Assembly: GCF_030369635.1 (NCBI RefSeq)
Contig: NZ_CP128474.1
Location: forward strand, 3,224,001-3,288,000
Reading direction: 5' to 3'
DNA: 64,000 nt
DNA from: Microbacterium arborescens
Lineage (GTDB): Bacteria; Actinomycetota; Actinomycetes; Actinomycetales; Microbacteriaceae
The position numbers and the translations under genes were made by a program. The notes below the pieces were generated by a model, which was given only the letters and a program-made list of their open reading frames with translations, had not been told where the DNA came from and made no database searches. Shown here in pieces: positions 52,553 through 61,076 of the stretch; position 1 is the first letter of the stretch, and each line of letters opens with the position of its first letter.

Positions 52553-54607
52553 TCAGCCCCGCGCCGTGACCGCTCGCCGGCGCACCCGGGCGACGATGAG
52601 GAGCAGGCCGCCGAGGCTCAGCCCTGCGGCGAGCGCCAGCGGCGCGAGCGAGACCTCACCACCGGATGCCGCGAGCGAGCCGACCGCCCGGGCATCCGAG
52701 CTACCGCCCGGCGCCCCGGCCGGACCGGTGCCCGACGAGCCTCCCGACGAGCCTCCCGGCGAATCCGTGCCGCCGGGGGTTCCCCCTCCCGGTTCTCCCG
52801 CGCCTGGCTCGCCCCCGCCGGGCTCACCTTCGCCGGGAGCCGCCGTGATGTCGGCGAGTCCACCGTGGGTGAGGCTCAGGTACGGCGCCGAATGGATCGT
52901 CGTCATGGGCCCTTCCTCGGCCAGCAGCGCTGCGCGCTCGTCGGTCGGGAAGTGGTTCTGCGCCAGCTCGAAGTAGCTCATGCTGTGCGCCGTGATTCCC
53001 GCGTCACGCAGGTAATCGATCGTGCGCACGTTCGCGAGCTTCGCCGGGTCGCCCGTGTAGTAGGGGAAGGATGCCGGGTCGGCGACCCATCTCGTCGCGG
53101 CATCTGCGGCATCCGCGAGCCCGCGCCCGTTAGCGTTCACGTGATCGTGCACGTCGTAAGCGTGCGCCGACAGCGTCTCGGCGACGAGGAAGAGCGGCAG
53201 CAGAGAGAAGTGCGTGTACCAGATGCCGTAATCGCCGACGCCGTTGTTCCGGTCGACCTCTTCCGGAAGGTGCCCGTTCTCGTCGATCTGGTGATCGAGC
53301 AGCTCGACGGCGCGCGCGCTCGCAGCGTCGAGCCCCGCCTCGTCGTCGAGGTAGGCCGCGACGGCGGTCGTCGTCTCGAGGGCCCAGCTGCCCCAGTTGT
53401 TCGTGCGATGCAGGATCGACGCAGCGACCGGTGTCGCCGTCTCACGCAGGAAGCCGGCGAACACGGCCTCGGATGCCGCACTCCACACGGAAGTGCCGCG
53501 CAGCAGCTCCGCGGCGTGGACGAAGGCCGGGAAGTGGTAGCTGAAGGCGAGCGCGGAGTCCTCCCGGGTACGCACGCATTCGACCGTCGTGGTCCAGGCA
53601 TCGATGAACTGCGCGGCGTGCGCGCCGTAGCGGGCATCACCCGACAGGCGATACGCCAATGCGAGCTCGTAGGCGGTGTTCGCGTCGTTCTGCAGCCCGT
53701 CCCGCGCCGCACGGTGCGCGGTCGGATCGTTGTAGAAGAACGGCACGAAGAAAGTCGTGGGAGGAGCAGGTGTTCGCTCGAGACCCGCGTCGGCGGCCGT
53801 GAGCAGACGCGCGTACGCAGACGTCTGCGGCTGCTCACCCGCCGCGATGCGCGCCGACACCGCCTCGATGCGCGCGTCGCTGACGAGCACCTCGCCGCGA
53901 CCCGCATCCGTCGCCGGTGAACCCGACCATCCGACGCAGTCGGTCGGCACCGGCTCGGCGCGATCGATGACGCCCGACAGCTGCACGGCGTCGACCGACA
54001 TCCGGACGTCGCGGTGCGCCGCGAGCGCGAACCCACTGCCCGAGAAGGTGGCGTCTGTGACCTCGATCAGCGTCGTCACCTCCCCGGCGCCACCGAGACC
54101 CACCCGCATCCGCTCACCGTCGAGCGACGCCGTGACTGTCACCGGGCCGGCGCCGGGGCGGGCGTCGGTCTGCGCGGTGCCGAGCACGGCGACCTGCCCG
54201 TCACCGGCTGCGCGGATGACCGCCAGCTCTCCGCTGTTGCGCACGAAGACGGTGTAACCGGACTGCGTGTAGTCGTCGGCTGTTCCGGTGCGACGCACCG
54301 TGAAGCCCGCCCACGCGCTGGCTCCCCCGCCCGCAGAGGCGAAGGTCACCGTCGCCGTCGCCGCTTCGGCGAGGCCGCGGCCGGTCAGCGCGAGGATCGA
54401 TCCGCGCGACGACCCCGGCTGCACGACTCTCGCGACGCCGTCCGCCGCCTCCCACGTTCCGGCTGCGGGCAGCCAGTCGGGAGTCAGCTCATCGAACGCC
54501 TCCTCGATCGTCGCGGGCGGCGCCGGAGCGGCGACCGCGGGCAGAGCCGGTATCGCGAGCGCGACGGCTCCGATCACAGCGAGCGAGAATCTCCATCGAT
54601 TCTTCAT
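52553..54607 (-). CDS. Secreted, membrane-anchored alginate-lyase-like protein
   Basis: About 684 residues. Signal peptide (1-~29), a beta-sandwich/LamG-like domain (~35-215), then an alpha/alpha-barrel of the Alginate_lyase (PL5-like, PF05426) type at ~235-600, with LALAYRLSGDARYGAHAAQF, RTNNWGSWALETT and IWYTHFSLLPLFLVAE. In PL5 enzymes the first motif reads NNH; here a Trp replaces the His. A Gly/Pro/Ser linker and AVGSLAASGG plus a hydrophobic helix and RRR tail follow, resembling a degenerate LAXTG anchor. Probably displayed on the surface to cut a uronate-containing polysaccharide; activity uncertain. ATG 54607 is preceded by GAAAGGTACGAC. Confidence 0.8.
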   Translation of the reverse strand: MKNRWRFSLAVIGAVALAIPALPAVAAPAPPATIEEAFDELTPDWLPAAGTWEAADGVARVVQPGSSRGSILALTGRGLAEAATATVTFASAGGGASAWAGFTVRRTGTADDYTQSGYTVFVRNSGELAVIRAAGDGQVAVLGTAQTDARPGAGPVTVTASLDGERMRVGLGGAGEVTTLIEVTDATFSGSGFALAAHRDVRMSVDAVQLSGVIDRAEPVPTDCVGWSGSPATDAGRGEVLVSDARIEAVSARIAAGEQPQTSAYARLLTAADAGLERTPAPPTTFFVPFFYNDPTAHRAARDGLQNDANTAYELALAYRLSGDARYGAHAAQFIDAWTTTVECVRTREDSALAFSYHFPAFVHAAELLRGTSVWSAASEAVFAGFLRETATPVAASILHRTNNWGSWALETTTAVAAYLDDEAGLDAASARAVELLDHQIDENGHLPEEVDRNNGVGDYGIWYTHFSLLPLFLVAETLSAHAYDVHDHVNANGRGLADAADAATRWVADPASFPYYTGDPAKLANVRTIDYLRDAGITAHSMSYFELAQNHFPTDERAALLAEEGPMTTIHSAPYLSLTHGGLADITAAPGEGEPGGGEPGAGEPGGGTPGGTDSPGGSSGGSSGTGPAGAPGGSSDARAVGSLAASGGEVSLAPLALAAGLSLGGLLLIVARVRRRAVTARG

Positions 54608-54636
54608 GTCGTACCTTTCGTCGGGGTGTTCGGTGT

Positions 54637-56892
54637 TCACATCACGCGCAGCGACACGATCCGCGCCTGCGCGGCACCGTTCGTGGCCGTCACCCGCACC
54701 CGCAGGCCCGTGACCCCGTCGACCTCGACATCGTGCACACGCTGTCGTCGGCGGTTCGCCGTCACGCTGACCCGTTCGACCCAGACACCGTCGGCGCCGC
54801 AGGTCTCCACGACGTAGTCGCGAACCAGCTCGGGGAACACGCGGTTGGGCGTGCGGTGGTGATGCAGCGTGTTGAGCTCGACGTCGGTGTCGTCATCGAA
54901 CACCAGGCGCACGGCCGTGATCGACTGCTCGACGTCCCACGCGAGGGCGAGATGCGGCGCCGCGTCGTCGGGGCGCGACATCCACAGGTTCGGACCGCCG
55001 AAGAACCGCTGATAGCCGCCGACCGCCTGCTGGGCCGCGAAGGCCGATGTCTGGGGATGCAGGCGCACGCGCGGCGTGCGCCCTCGCATCGGGATCGCCG
55101 GCCACGCGATGACGCTCTCGGACTCGTCGACGGCGACGTTCTGATCACCGTCGGCCTGAGGTCGGTGCGGCAGGGTCAGCACTCCCGGCACCTGCGCCTC
55201 GGCGAGCACGACGCTCACATCGGGATCGGCGCCCAGGACCACGACGACGTTCTCGGGCTCAGCCGGGGTCCACACGAGCGGCAGCCGCACCCACTGCGGG
55301 TCGGCGGCTGCCCTCACGTCGACCGAGACCCGCATCCGTTCGTCGATGGGAACCGCGTTCTGCCGACGCCCGGTGGTCCACAGGGCGGCGGTGAGGGTGG
55401 TGCCGCGGGTCACCTTCAGCAGGACGTCGACGCCGTCGAGCCGCGGGTCCACCGGGACGAGCACCCCCAGGTCGGAGTCGAGCGTTTGCTCGGCGACAGC
55501 GGCATCCGGCACGAGTTCGACAGGGTCGAGCGTGGTCGCCACCGATGACGCCGATACGCGGGCCTGCCGCGCCAGGTCGGCCGGATCGGTGTTGCGCACG
55601 CCGAACACCGAGGCGTCCTGGCGCAGGAGCACCTGGCGCAACGCGTCGGCGTGGTCGGCCGCCAGCGCGCGCGGACGCACCCCGAGGTCGAGCGCGAGGG
55701 CGGCTCCGGTTCCCGCCGCTTCGCCGCCCGCGCCGCATGTGGCCATGACACGGGTCGAGCCGAACGCGACATGGCTCGCCGAGATGTCACGACCCGCTAC
55801 CAGCAGGTTCGCGACGTTGCGCGAGTAGTAGCTGCGGAACGGGATGCCGTAGATGCCGTTCGAGTACCGCTGGTGAGCCCCGGCCTCGGTGGCGTACATG
55901 CCCTCGACCGGGTGCAGGTCGATCGACCAGCCGCCGAACGCGACGTCGTCGTGGTGGTCGACCTGATCGAGGATGTCGTTCTGGGTCAGCACGTGGTCGC
56001 CGATGAATCGGCGGTACTCGCGCTTGCCCGGGATCGTGCCGACCCATTCGAGATCGAGGGTGTCGGCGTCGAAGCGGCCCGAGTTCTTGATGTAGTCCCA
56101 GATGCCGAAGATGACGGAGCGCAGCTCATCGCGGATCGCCTCGTTGTCGTGCACGGTGTCGAGGTGGCCGCCCCATTCGATCCACCAGTAATGCGCACCC
56201 GAGTCGCCGGACCGCAGGATCCGCGACGTCGGGATCGGGGTGGTCGTGATGTCCTTCGCCGAGTCCGGCGCGACGAAGTCGACCGGTCGCCCCACATCCT
56301 TCGTGTAGAAGAGGATCGTCGAGCCGAGGAGCTCGTCGTCGGCCGTCTCAGGCGCCCACGCCTCGCCGAACTCGTCGCGGGACTCCCGTCCGATCCGGAA
56401 CTCGGCGCCGGCCAGGTACCCGATGAGCCCGTCGCCGGTGCAGTCGAGGACATACGGGCTCCGGAACGTCGTGGCGATCTCCGACCCCATCGTCCACCCG
56501 TGCACGGCCGTCACGACCCGCTCGCCGTCGACGTCGTCGGTGTCGATCTCGCGCACATCCGTGTTGAGGAACAACCGGATGTTGGGCTCCGCCCGCACCG
56601 CGTCGAGCACGACCTCGTCCCAGATGATCGGGTTGCCCTCCGGGTTGCGGTACTGGTTCTCGACGTAGAGCTCACCGATCACGCCGCTCTCGCGGGCGAA
56701 CCGCTGGATGCCGTGCGACGTCGCGCCGACGACCCAGACCCGCACCTCCGACGACGAGTTGCCGCCCAGCACCGGCCGGTTGCCGATGAGCGCCACCCGC
56801 TTCCCCAGCCGCGCGGCGCTGATCGCCGCGCAGACGCCGGCAAGGCCGCCGCCGACGACGGTGATGTCGGATTCGATGTTCTGAGTGCGCAT
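54637..56892 (-). CDS. FAD-dependent oxidoreductase (PF12831) with C-terminal beta domain
   Basis: 751-residue flavoprotein without signal peptide. FAD motif VVGGGLAGVCAAISAARLG (residues ~11-29), NRPVLGGNSSSEVR, VLDCTGDGLIGYLAGAEF and a C-terminal-half segment NLLVAGRDISASHVAFGSTR characteristic of FAD_oxidored proteins near polysaccharide-utilisation genes. The last ~150 residues look like a discoidin/beta-sandwich module (AHLALAWDVEQSITAVRLVFDDD region). Substrate unknown; it probably oxidises a sugar or sugar acid released from the polymer. Placed between the lyase-like gene and the importer, all minus strand. Confidence 0.83.
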   Translation of the reverse strand: MRTQNIESDITVVGGGLAGVCAAISAARLGKRVALIGNRPVLGGNSSSEVRVWVVGATSHGIQRFARESGVIGELYVENQYRNPEGNPIIWDEVVLDAVRAEPNIRLFLNTDVREIDTDDVDGERVVTAVHGWTMGSEIATTFRSPYVLDCTGDGLIGYLAGAEFRIGRESRDEFGEAWAPETADDELLGSTILFYTKDVGRPVDFVAPDSAKDITTTPIPTSRILRSGDSGAHYWWIEWGGHLDTVHDNEAIRDELRSVIFGIWDYIKNSGRFDADTLDLEWVGTIPGKREYRRFIGDHVLTQNDILDQVDHHDDVAFGGWSIDLHPVEGMYATEAGAHQRYSNGIYGIPFRSYYSRNVANLLVAGRDISASHVAFGSTRVMATCGAGGEAAGTGAALALDLGVRPRALAADHADALRQVLLRQDASVFGVRNTDPADLARQARVSASSVATTLDPVELVPDAAVAEQTLDSDLGVLVPVDPRLDGVDVLLKVTRGTTLTAALWTTGRRQNAVPIDERMRVSVDVRAAADPQWVRLPLVWTPAEPENVVVVLGADPDVSVVLAEAQVPGVLTLPHRPQADGDQNVAVDESESVIAWPAIPMRGRTPRVRLHPQTSAFAAQQAVGGYQRFFGGPNLWMSRPDDAAPHLALAWDVEQSITAVRLVFDDDTDVELNTLHHHRTPNRVFPELVRDYVVETCGADGVWVERVSVTANRRRQRVHDVEVDGVTGLRVRVTATNGAAQARIVSLRVM

Positions 56893-56994
56893 GGTTCCTT
56901 CAGGGCAGGGGGATCACCGGCGGGAGCGAGACGGCTCCCGCCGGTCGGATGGCGGTCTGATCGAGCGGTGAGACGGACGCGGGCCCGGGCGGGC

Positions 56995-58281
56995 TCAGAG
57001 CAGGCGGGAGATCGCCTCCCCCGCGCTCTTCATCGCCGCGGCGGGCTGCGCCTGGCCGATGAGGACCGCCTGCACCTGTTCGGCGATCGCGGTCTCCATC
57101 TGCCCGTAGGCGGGGTACTTCCACAGCGGGCTGGGCTTCGCCGTCGCCGTGATCGACGACGTGAATGCCTCGACGAAGGCGTTCGAGGTGACCGCGTCCG
57201 ACGACAGCGCGGCATCCGTCGTCGGCGGCAGGCCCAGCGCCGTGAAGTACGTCTCGCTCTGCGCGGTGTCGCTGGTCAGCCACGACGCGAAGTCAGCCGC
57301 CGTCTGCGCCCCCTCGCCGTCGACGACGACGACGAGGTGTCCCCAGAGGACGTGCTGCGGGGTCTGACCGGCTTTGAGAACCGGCCGCGCGATCGGGATC
57401 ATCTTGTCGCTGAGCGAGGCGTCGGGCGACTGCGAGAGCACGGCCGACTTGCCCACGGGCGCATCGTCGTAGAGCGCGGTCGCACCCTGAGCGAAGAGGG
57501 TGCGGGCGGCGGCCCGGTCGACGTCGGGCGCGATGAGCCCCTCGTCGTAGAGCTTCTTGTACCACTCGACGGCCTTGATCGACGCTTCGTCTCCGATCGC
57601 CGACTCGTCGCCGTCGACGATCGGCGAACCGAAGGTCTGCATCCACACGACGATGTCCTTGAGCTGCGCGGCCTTCGTGCTCGCCGCGTAGGGGATCACC
57701 CCGATCCCCTTGAGCGCACGCAGGCCATCCTCGAACTCCTCGATCGTGGCGGGGGTGAGCGACGCCCCGGCACGGTCGAACAGCTCGGCGTTGCCGATGA
57801 GGCCGACGGCGCCGATCGTCCAGGGCAGTCCGAGCTGCTTGCCGTCCGACTTGCCCGCCCCCAGGGCGGCGTCGGTGTACCCCTTGCCCTGCGTGAACGC
57901 GGACAGGTCGGTGAGCTTCCCGAGCGCGGCGAGCGCCGACAGCCAGGCGACGTCGAGCTGCGCGGCACCGGCGAACTGGCCACCCCGCACCTGCAGCGTC
58001 AGCTGGTTGAGGTAGTCGTTGTACGGGTAGGCGACCGTGTCGATCCCGATGCCCTCGGCCTGCCGGAAGCTCGTCAGGGCCGACTCGATCGCCGGCTTCG
58101 CCGCTTCCTCCGACAGGCTCCACGACGAGAACGTGAAGTCGGTGGCGGTGCCGCCGCCCGGCGTCGCGGCCGGCGCACCGGAGCCTCCCGGGGCGCAACC
58201 GGCGAGCCCGAGCACGGCGGCGCCGCCGATGCCGAACACCGAGTACCGCAGCAGCGTGCGCCGCGAGATGTCCTGGACCAT
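56995..58281 (-). CDS. CUT1 carbohydrate ABC transporter substrate-binding lipoprotein
   Basis: 428-residue SBP_bac_1 protein. N terminus combines a Tat-like motif (SRRTLLRYSVF) with lipobox LAGC (Cys ~29), so it may be Tat-exported and lipidated. Mid-region AAQLDVAWLSALAALGKLTD and C-terminal WKYPAYGQMETAIAEQVQ are typical. It should bind the oligosaccharide released by the lyase-like protein. 28 bp downstream of the permease gene. Confidence 0.92.
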   Translation of the reverse strand: MVQDISRRTLLRYSVFGIGGAAVLGLAGCAPGGSGAPAATPGGGTATDFTFSSWSLSEEAAKPAIESALTSFRQAEGIGIDTVAYPYNDYLNQLTLQVRGGQFAGAAQLDVAWLSALAALGKLTDLSAFTQGKGYTDAALGAGKSDGKQLGLPWTIGAVGLIGNAELFDRAGASLTPATIEEFEDGLRALKGIGVIPYAASTKAAQLKDIVVWMQTFGSPIVDGDESAIGDEASIKAVEWYKKLYDEGLIAPDVDRAAARTLFAQGATALYDDAPVGKSAVLSQSPDASLSDKMIPIARPVLKAGQTPQHVLWGHLVVVVDGEGAQTAADFASWLTSDTAQSETYFTALGLPPTTDAALSSDAVTSNAFVEAFTSSITATAKPSPLWKYPAYGQMETAIAEQVQAVLIGQAQPAAAMKSAGEAISRLL

Positions 58282-58309
58282 GAATTCTCCTTCGAATCGG
58301 GTGGGTGGG

Positions 58310-59212
58310 TCAGCCCTTGACCGCGCCGGCGGTGATGCCGCCGACGAGGAAGCGCTGAAGCAGGATGAACGCGACGCAGACGGGCACCGACACCACGAGG
58401 GATGCCGCCATGAGCGCGGGCCACGAGGTGCTGGCCTCGGAGATGAAGGTGTTCACGAGGCCGGGCGGCAGCGTCTGCCGATCGGGCCCGGCGAGGGTGA
58501 GCGCGAAGATGAAGTCGTTCCACCCGCGGACGAAGGCGAACAGCCCGGCCGCGACGAGACCGGGGGCCGCCAGCGGGAACACGACCGAGTGGAAGATGCG
58601 CCACGGACCGGCACCGTCGATGCGCGCGGCCTCGATGAGGTCGTCGGGGAGCGCGTCGAAGAAGCCCTTCAGCATCCAGACGCACAGCGGCAGCGTGAAC
58701 GTCGTGAACGACAGGATCAGCGCGAGGTAGGTGTTCAGGAGACCGAACTGCGCGAAGACGAGGTAGAGCGTGACGAGCAGCAGCGCCTGCGGGAACATCT
58801 GGCTCGACAGCACGAAGTACATCAGCGACTTGCGGCCCGCGAAGCGGTACTTCGAGAAGGCGTATCCCATGTACATCGACACCACGACCGACAGCACGGC
58901 GGTCACGACCGACACGATCACGCTGTTGCGGAGGTAGCCGAAGATCTGCTCGTTGCCGAAGACCGCCGCGTAGTGCTCGAACGTCACCTGTGTGGGGAAG
59001 ATGGCCGGCGGGAAGGCGAACACGCGGTCGCTCGGGGTGAGCGACGTCACGAGGAGCCAGTACACGGGAGCGAAGCCGAAGAGGACGATCACCGCGAGCG
59101 CGGTCCACATGCCCCAGCGGATGCGGGTGCGTCGGCGTCGGGTCGGCCGCGGGGGCTCGGGGGCCGCCGCGGCCGTTGCCGCGGGCACGGGGACGGGGGT
59201 GATGGTGCTCAT
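58310..59212 (-). CDS. CUT1 carbohydrate ABC transporter permease (MalG type)
   Basis: 300-residue permease with Ala/Pro-rich cytoplasmic lead, first helix WTALAVIVLFGFAPVYWLL, and EAA loop LIEAARIDGAGPWRIFHSVVFPL, which docks the ATPase. ATG 59212 overlaps the stop of the upstream permease by 4 bp (ATGA); the longer upstream frame lies inside that gene. Confidence 0.93.
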   Translation of the reverse strand: MSTITPVPVPAATAAAAPEPPRPTRRRRTRIRWGMWTALAVIVLFGFAPVYWLLVTSLTPSDRVFAFPPAIFPTQVTFEHYAAVFGNEQIFGYLRNSVIVSVVTAVLSVVVSMYMGYAFSKYRFAGRKSLMYFVLSSQMFPQALLLVTLYLVFAQFGLLNTYLALILSFTTFTLPLCVWMLKGFFDALPDDLIEAARIDGAGPWRIFHSVVFPLAAPGLVAAGLFAFVRGWNDFIFALTLAGPDRQTLPPGLVNTFISEASTSWPALMAASLVVSVPVCVAFILLQRFLVGGITAGAVKG

Positions 59213-60144
59213 CGGGAGCCTTCCTTCTCGCCACGCTCGGAGAGCCACACGTAGACCACGACGAGCACCGTCAGCAGCGCCATCCAGACGATGCCGAGCG
59301 CGCCGGCGTGACCCAGGTCGTAGCCGCGGAAAGCGGTGTCGTACACCTCGGTGGCGAAAGTGCTGGTAGTGCCCGCGGGGCCGCCGTCGGTCAGCACGAA
59401 GATCGTGTCGAAGTGCTGGAAGTTCCAGATGAACTCGAGCAGCACGACCAGAGCCGCGACGCCGCGGATGTGCGGCCAGGTCACGGCGAAGAATCGGCGG
59501 ACGACTCCGGCTCCGTCCATCGAGGCCGCCTCGTGCAGTTCGCCGGGGACCGTCTGCAGTGCGGCCAGCAGCATGACCATCACCCAGGGGAAGGTGTTCC
59601 ACGTCTTCGCGATGATGAGCGCACCACGAGCAGTGTCGGTCTGGAAGAGCCAGGCGACCGGACTGTCGATGGCACCGAGGCTCATGAGGATGCCGTTGAG
59701 CACACCGTAGTTGGCGTCGAAGATCCACATCCAGAGGAACGAGACGACGACCCCGGGAATCAGCCACGGGATGAGGAAGGCGCCCCGCAAGATGCGCTGG
59801 CCCGGGAAGCGCTGGTTCAGCACGAGCGCGAGCGCGAGCCCGATCAGGAACGGGGCGATGGTCGCGCCCACGGTGAAGATGAGGGTCTGCCAGACGAGCC
59901 GACCGAAGTCATCCGCAAGGACGGCGGACAGGTTCTCGAGCCCCACGAACTCCATGCCCGGATAGAGCAGGTTCTCGTCGAAGAACGCCGAGACGAGCGA
60001 CCGCAGCAGCGGGTAGAGCACGATCGCGCAGAGCAGCACGAACCCGGGCAGCAGCAGGAAGACCAGGAAGGTGCGCTCGCTCAGCCGCGAGCCGAGTCGG
60101 CCCCGCCCGGGGCTCTCGTGAGCGGTCACGCTCGAAGAGGTCAT
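59209..60144 (-). CDS. CUT1 carbohydrate ABC transporter permease (MalF/UgpA type)
   Basis: 311-residue permease: LLPGFVLLCAIVLYPLL first helix, FLIPWLIPGVVVSFLWMWIF and EAA loop LHEAASMDGAGVVRRFFAV. First gene of the minus-strand transport-catabolism operon running to 52553. No ATP-binding subunit is encoded; such importers in actinobacteria normally borrow a shared MsiK-type ATPase. Confidence 0.93.
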   Translation of the reverse strand: MTSSSVTAHESPGRGRLGSRLSERTFLVFLLLPGFVLLCAIVLYPLLRSLVSAFFDENLLYPGMEFVGLENLSAVLADDFGRLVWQTLIFTVGATIAPFLIGLALALVLNQRFPGQRILRGAFLIPWLIPGVVVSFLWMWIFDANYGVLNGILMSLGAIDSPVAWLFQTDTARGALIIAKTWNTFPWVMVMLLAALQTVPGELHEAASMDGAGVVRRFFAVTWPHIRGVAALVVLLEFIWNFQHFDTIFVLTDGGPAGTTSTFATEVYDTAFRGYDLGHAGALGIVWMALLTVLVVVYVWLSERGEKEGSR

Positions 60145-60221
60145 CGTCGTCCTTCGTTTCGTCGTCCGGGCCGTCGTCTGCGACTCCCGGGGTAGCGACT
60201 ATCCGCGTCGCCGAACTCAGA

Positions 60222-60267
60222 GTGCACGACGTGCGCACAGTGCGCAACCGTCATGCACTATGTGCAT
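60222..60267. promoter_or_regulatory. Candidate IclR operator region
   Basis: Between divergent permease and iclR genes. It holds the palindrome ATGCACTATGTGCAT (60253-60267, 6-bp arms) and repeated GTGCRCA half-sites (GTGCACGACGTGCGCAC at 60222-60238, GTGCGCA at 60240). The spacing fits IclR-type dimers or tetramers. Likely controls both divergent units. Confidence 0.6.
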
Positions 60268-60305
60268 AATGGGGTGACGGACGTCGGCGGCGAAAGCGAG
60301 GAAGC

Positions 60306-61076
60306 ATGGCTGCGGAGAAGGGCGCCAATCAGAGCGTCGAGAAGGCGATCACGGTTCTCGAGACCTTCTCGGGGGGCGAGCCCATGCGCGTGAGCGATGT
60401 CGCGCGCGAAGCCGGGATCGGTCAGTCGACCGCGTCCCGTCTGCTCGCGACTCTCGAGGCCGGCGGGCTGGTCGAACGCGATCCGCAGACGGCGCTGTAC
60501 TTCCTCGGCGCCGAGCTCATGACCCTCGCGGGCATTGCGATCAATCAGAACCGGGTGCACCGAGTCGGCCGTCAGATCGCGCAGAGCCTCGCCGGCGAAA
60601 TCGGTCTCGGCGTCAACATCGCCCTCCTTCGCGGCGCGGAGCTGGTCTACCTCTGCAACTTCGAAGGGCCGCTGTCACCGAAGTCGCACACGCTGATGGG
60701 GCAGCGCGTGCCGCTGCATGCGACCAGCATCGGCAAGGCCACGCTCATCGGCACGAATCGCGAGAAGCGCCTACGGCTGTTGCCGGAGCTGCCCGGCTTC
60801 ACCGAGGCGACCATCACGACGCACGAAGCGCTCGACCGCGAGGTCGCGCTGACCGCGAGACGCGGCTACGCGATCGAGGTCGAGGAGTTCGTGCTCGGAC
60901 GGGCCTCGACCGCAGCGCCGATCCTCGACCGCAGCGGGAAGATCGTCGCGGCCGTCTCCATCTCCGGGCCGCTCACGGCGATCGATCTCGAGGCGCGCGG
61001 CGCGGAGCTGGGCCGCACGGTCGTCGAGACCGCCGACCGCATCAGCTCGGGCCTCGGCTATCAGGGCCCGGCCTGA
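60306..61076 (+). CDS. IclR-family transcriptional regulator
   Basis: 256 residues: winged helix-turn-helix (VSDVAREAGIGQSTASRLLATLE, residues ~28-50) and C-terminal IclR effector domain (GQRVPLHATSIGKATL, then GYAIEVEEFVLGRASTAAPI). Faces the importer operon divergently, so it most likely controls that operon and itself in response to a uronate or oligosaccharide-derived acid. Its 3' end overlaps the APC permease 3' end by 16 bp (convergent). Confidence 0.9.
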   Translation: MAAEKGANQSVEKAITVLETFSGGEPMRVSDVAREAGIGQSTASRLLATLEAGGLVERDPQTALYFLGAELMTLAGIAINQNRVHRVGRQIAQSLAGEIGLGVNIALLRGAELVYLCNFEGPLSPKSHTLMGQRVPLHATSIGKATLIGTNREKRLRLLPELPGFTEATITTHEALDREVALTARRGYAIEVEEFVLGRASTAAPILDRSGKIVAAVSISGPLTAIDLEARGAELGRTVVETADRISSGLGYQGPA

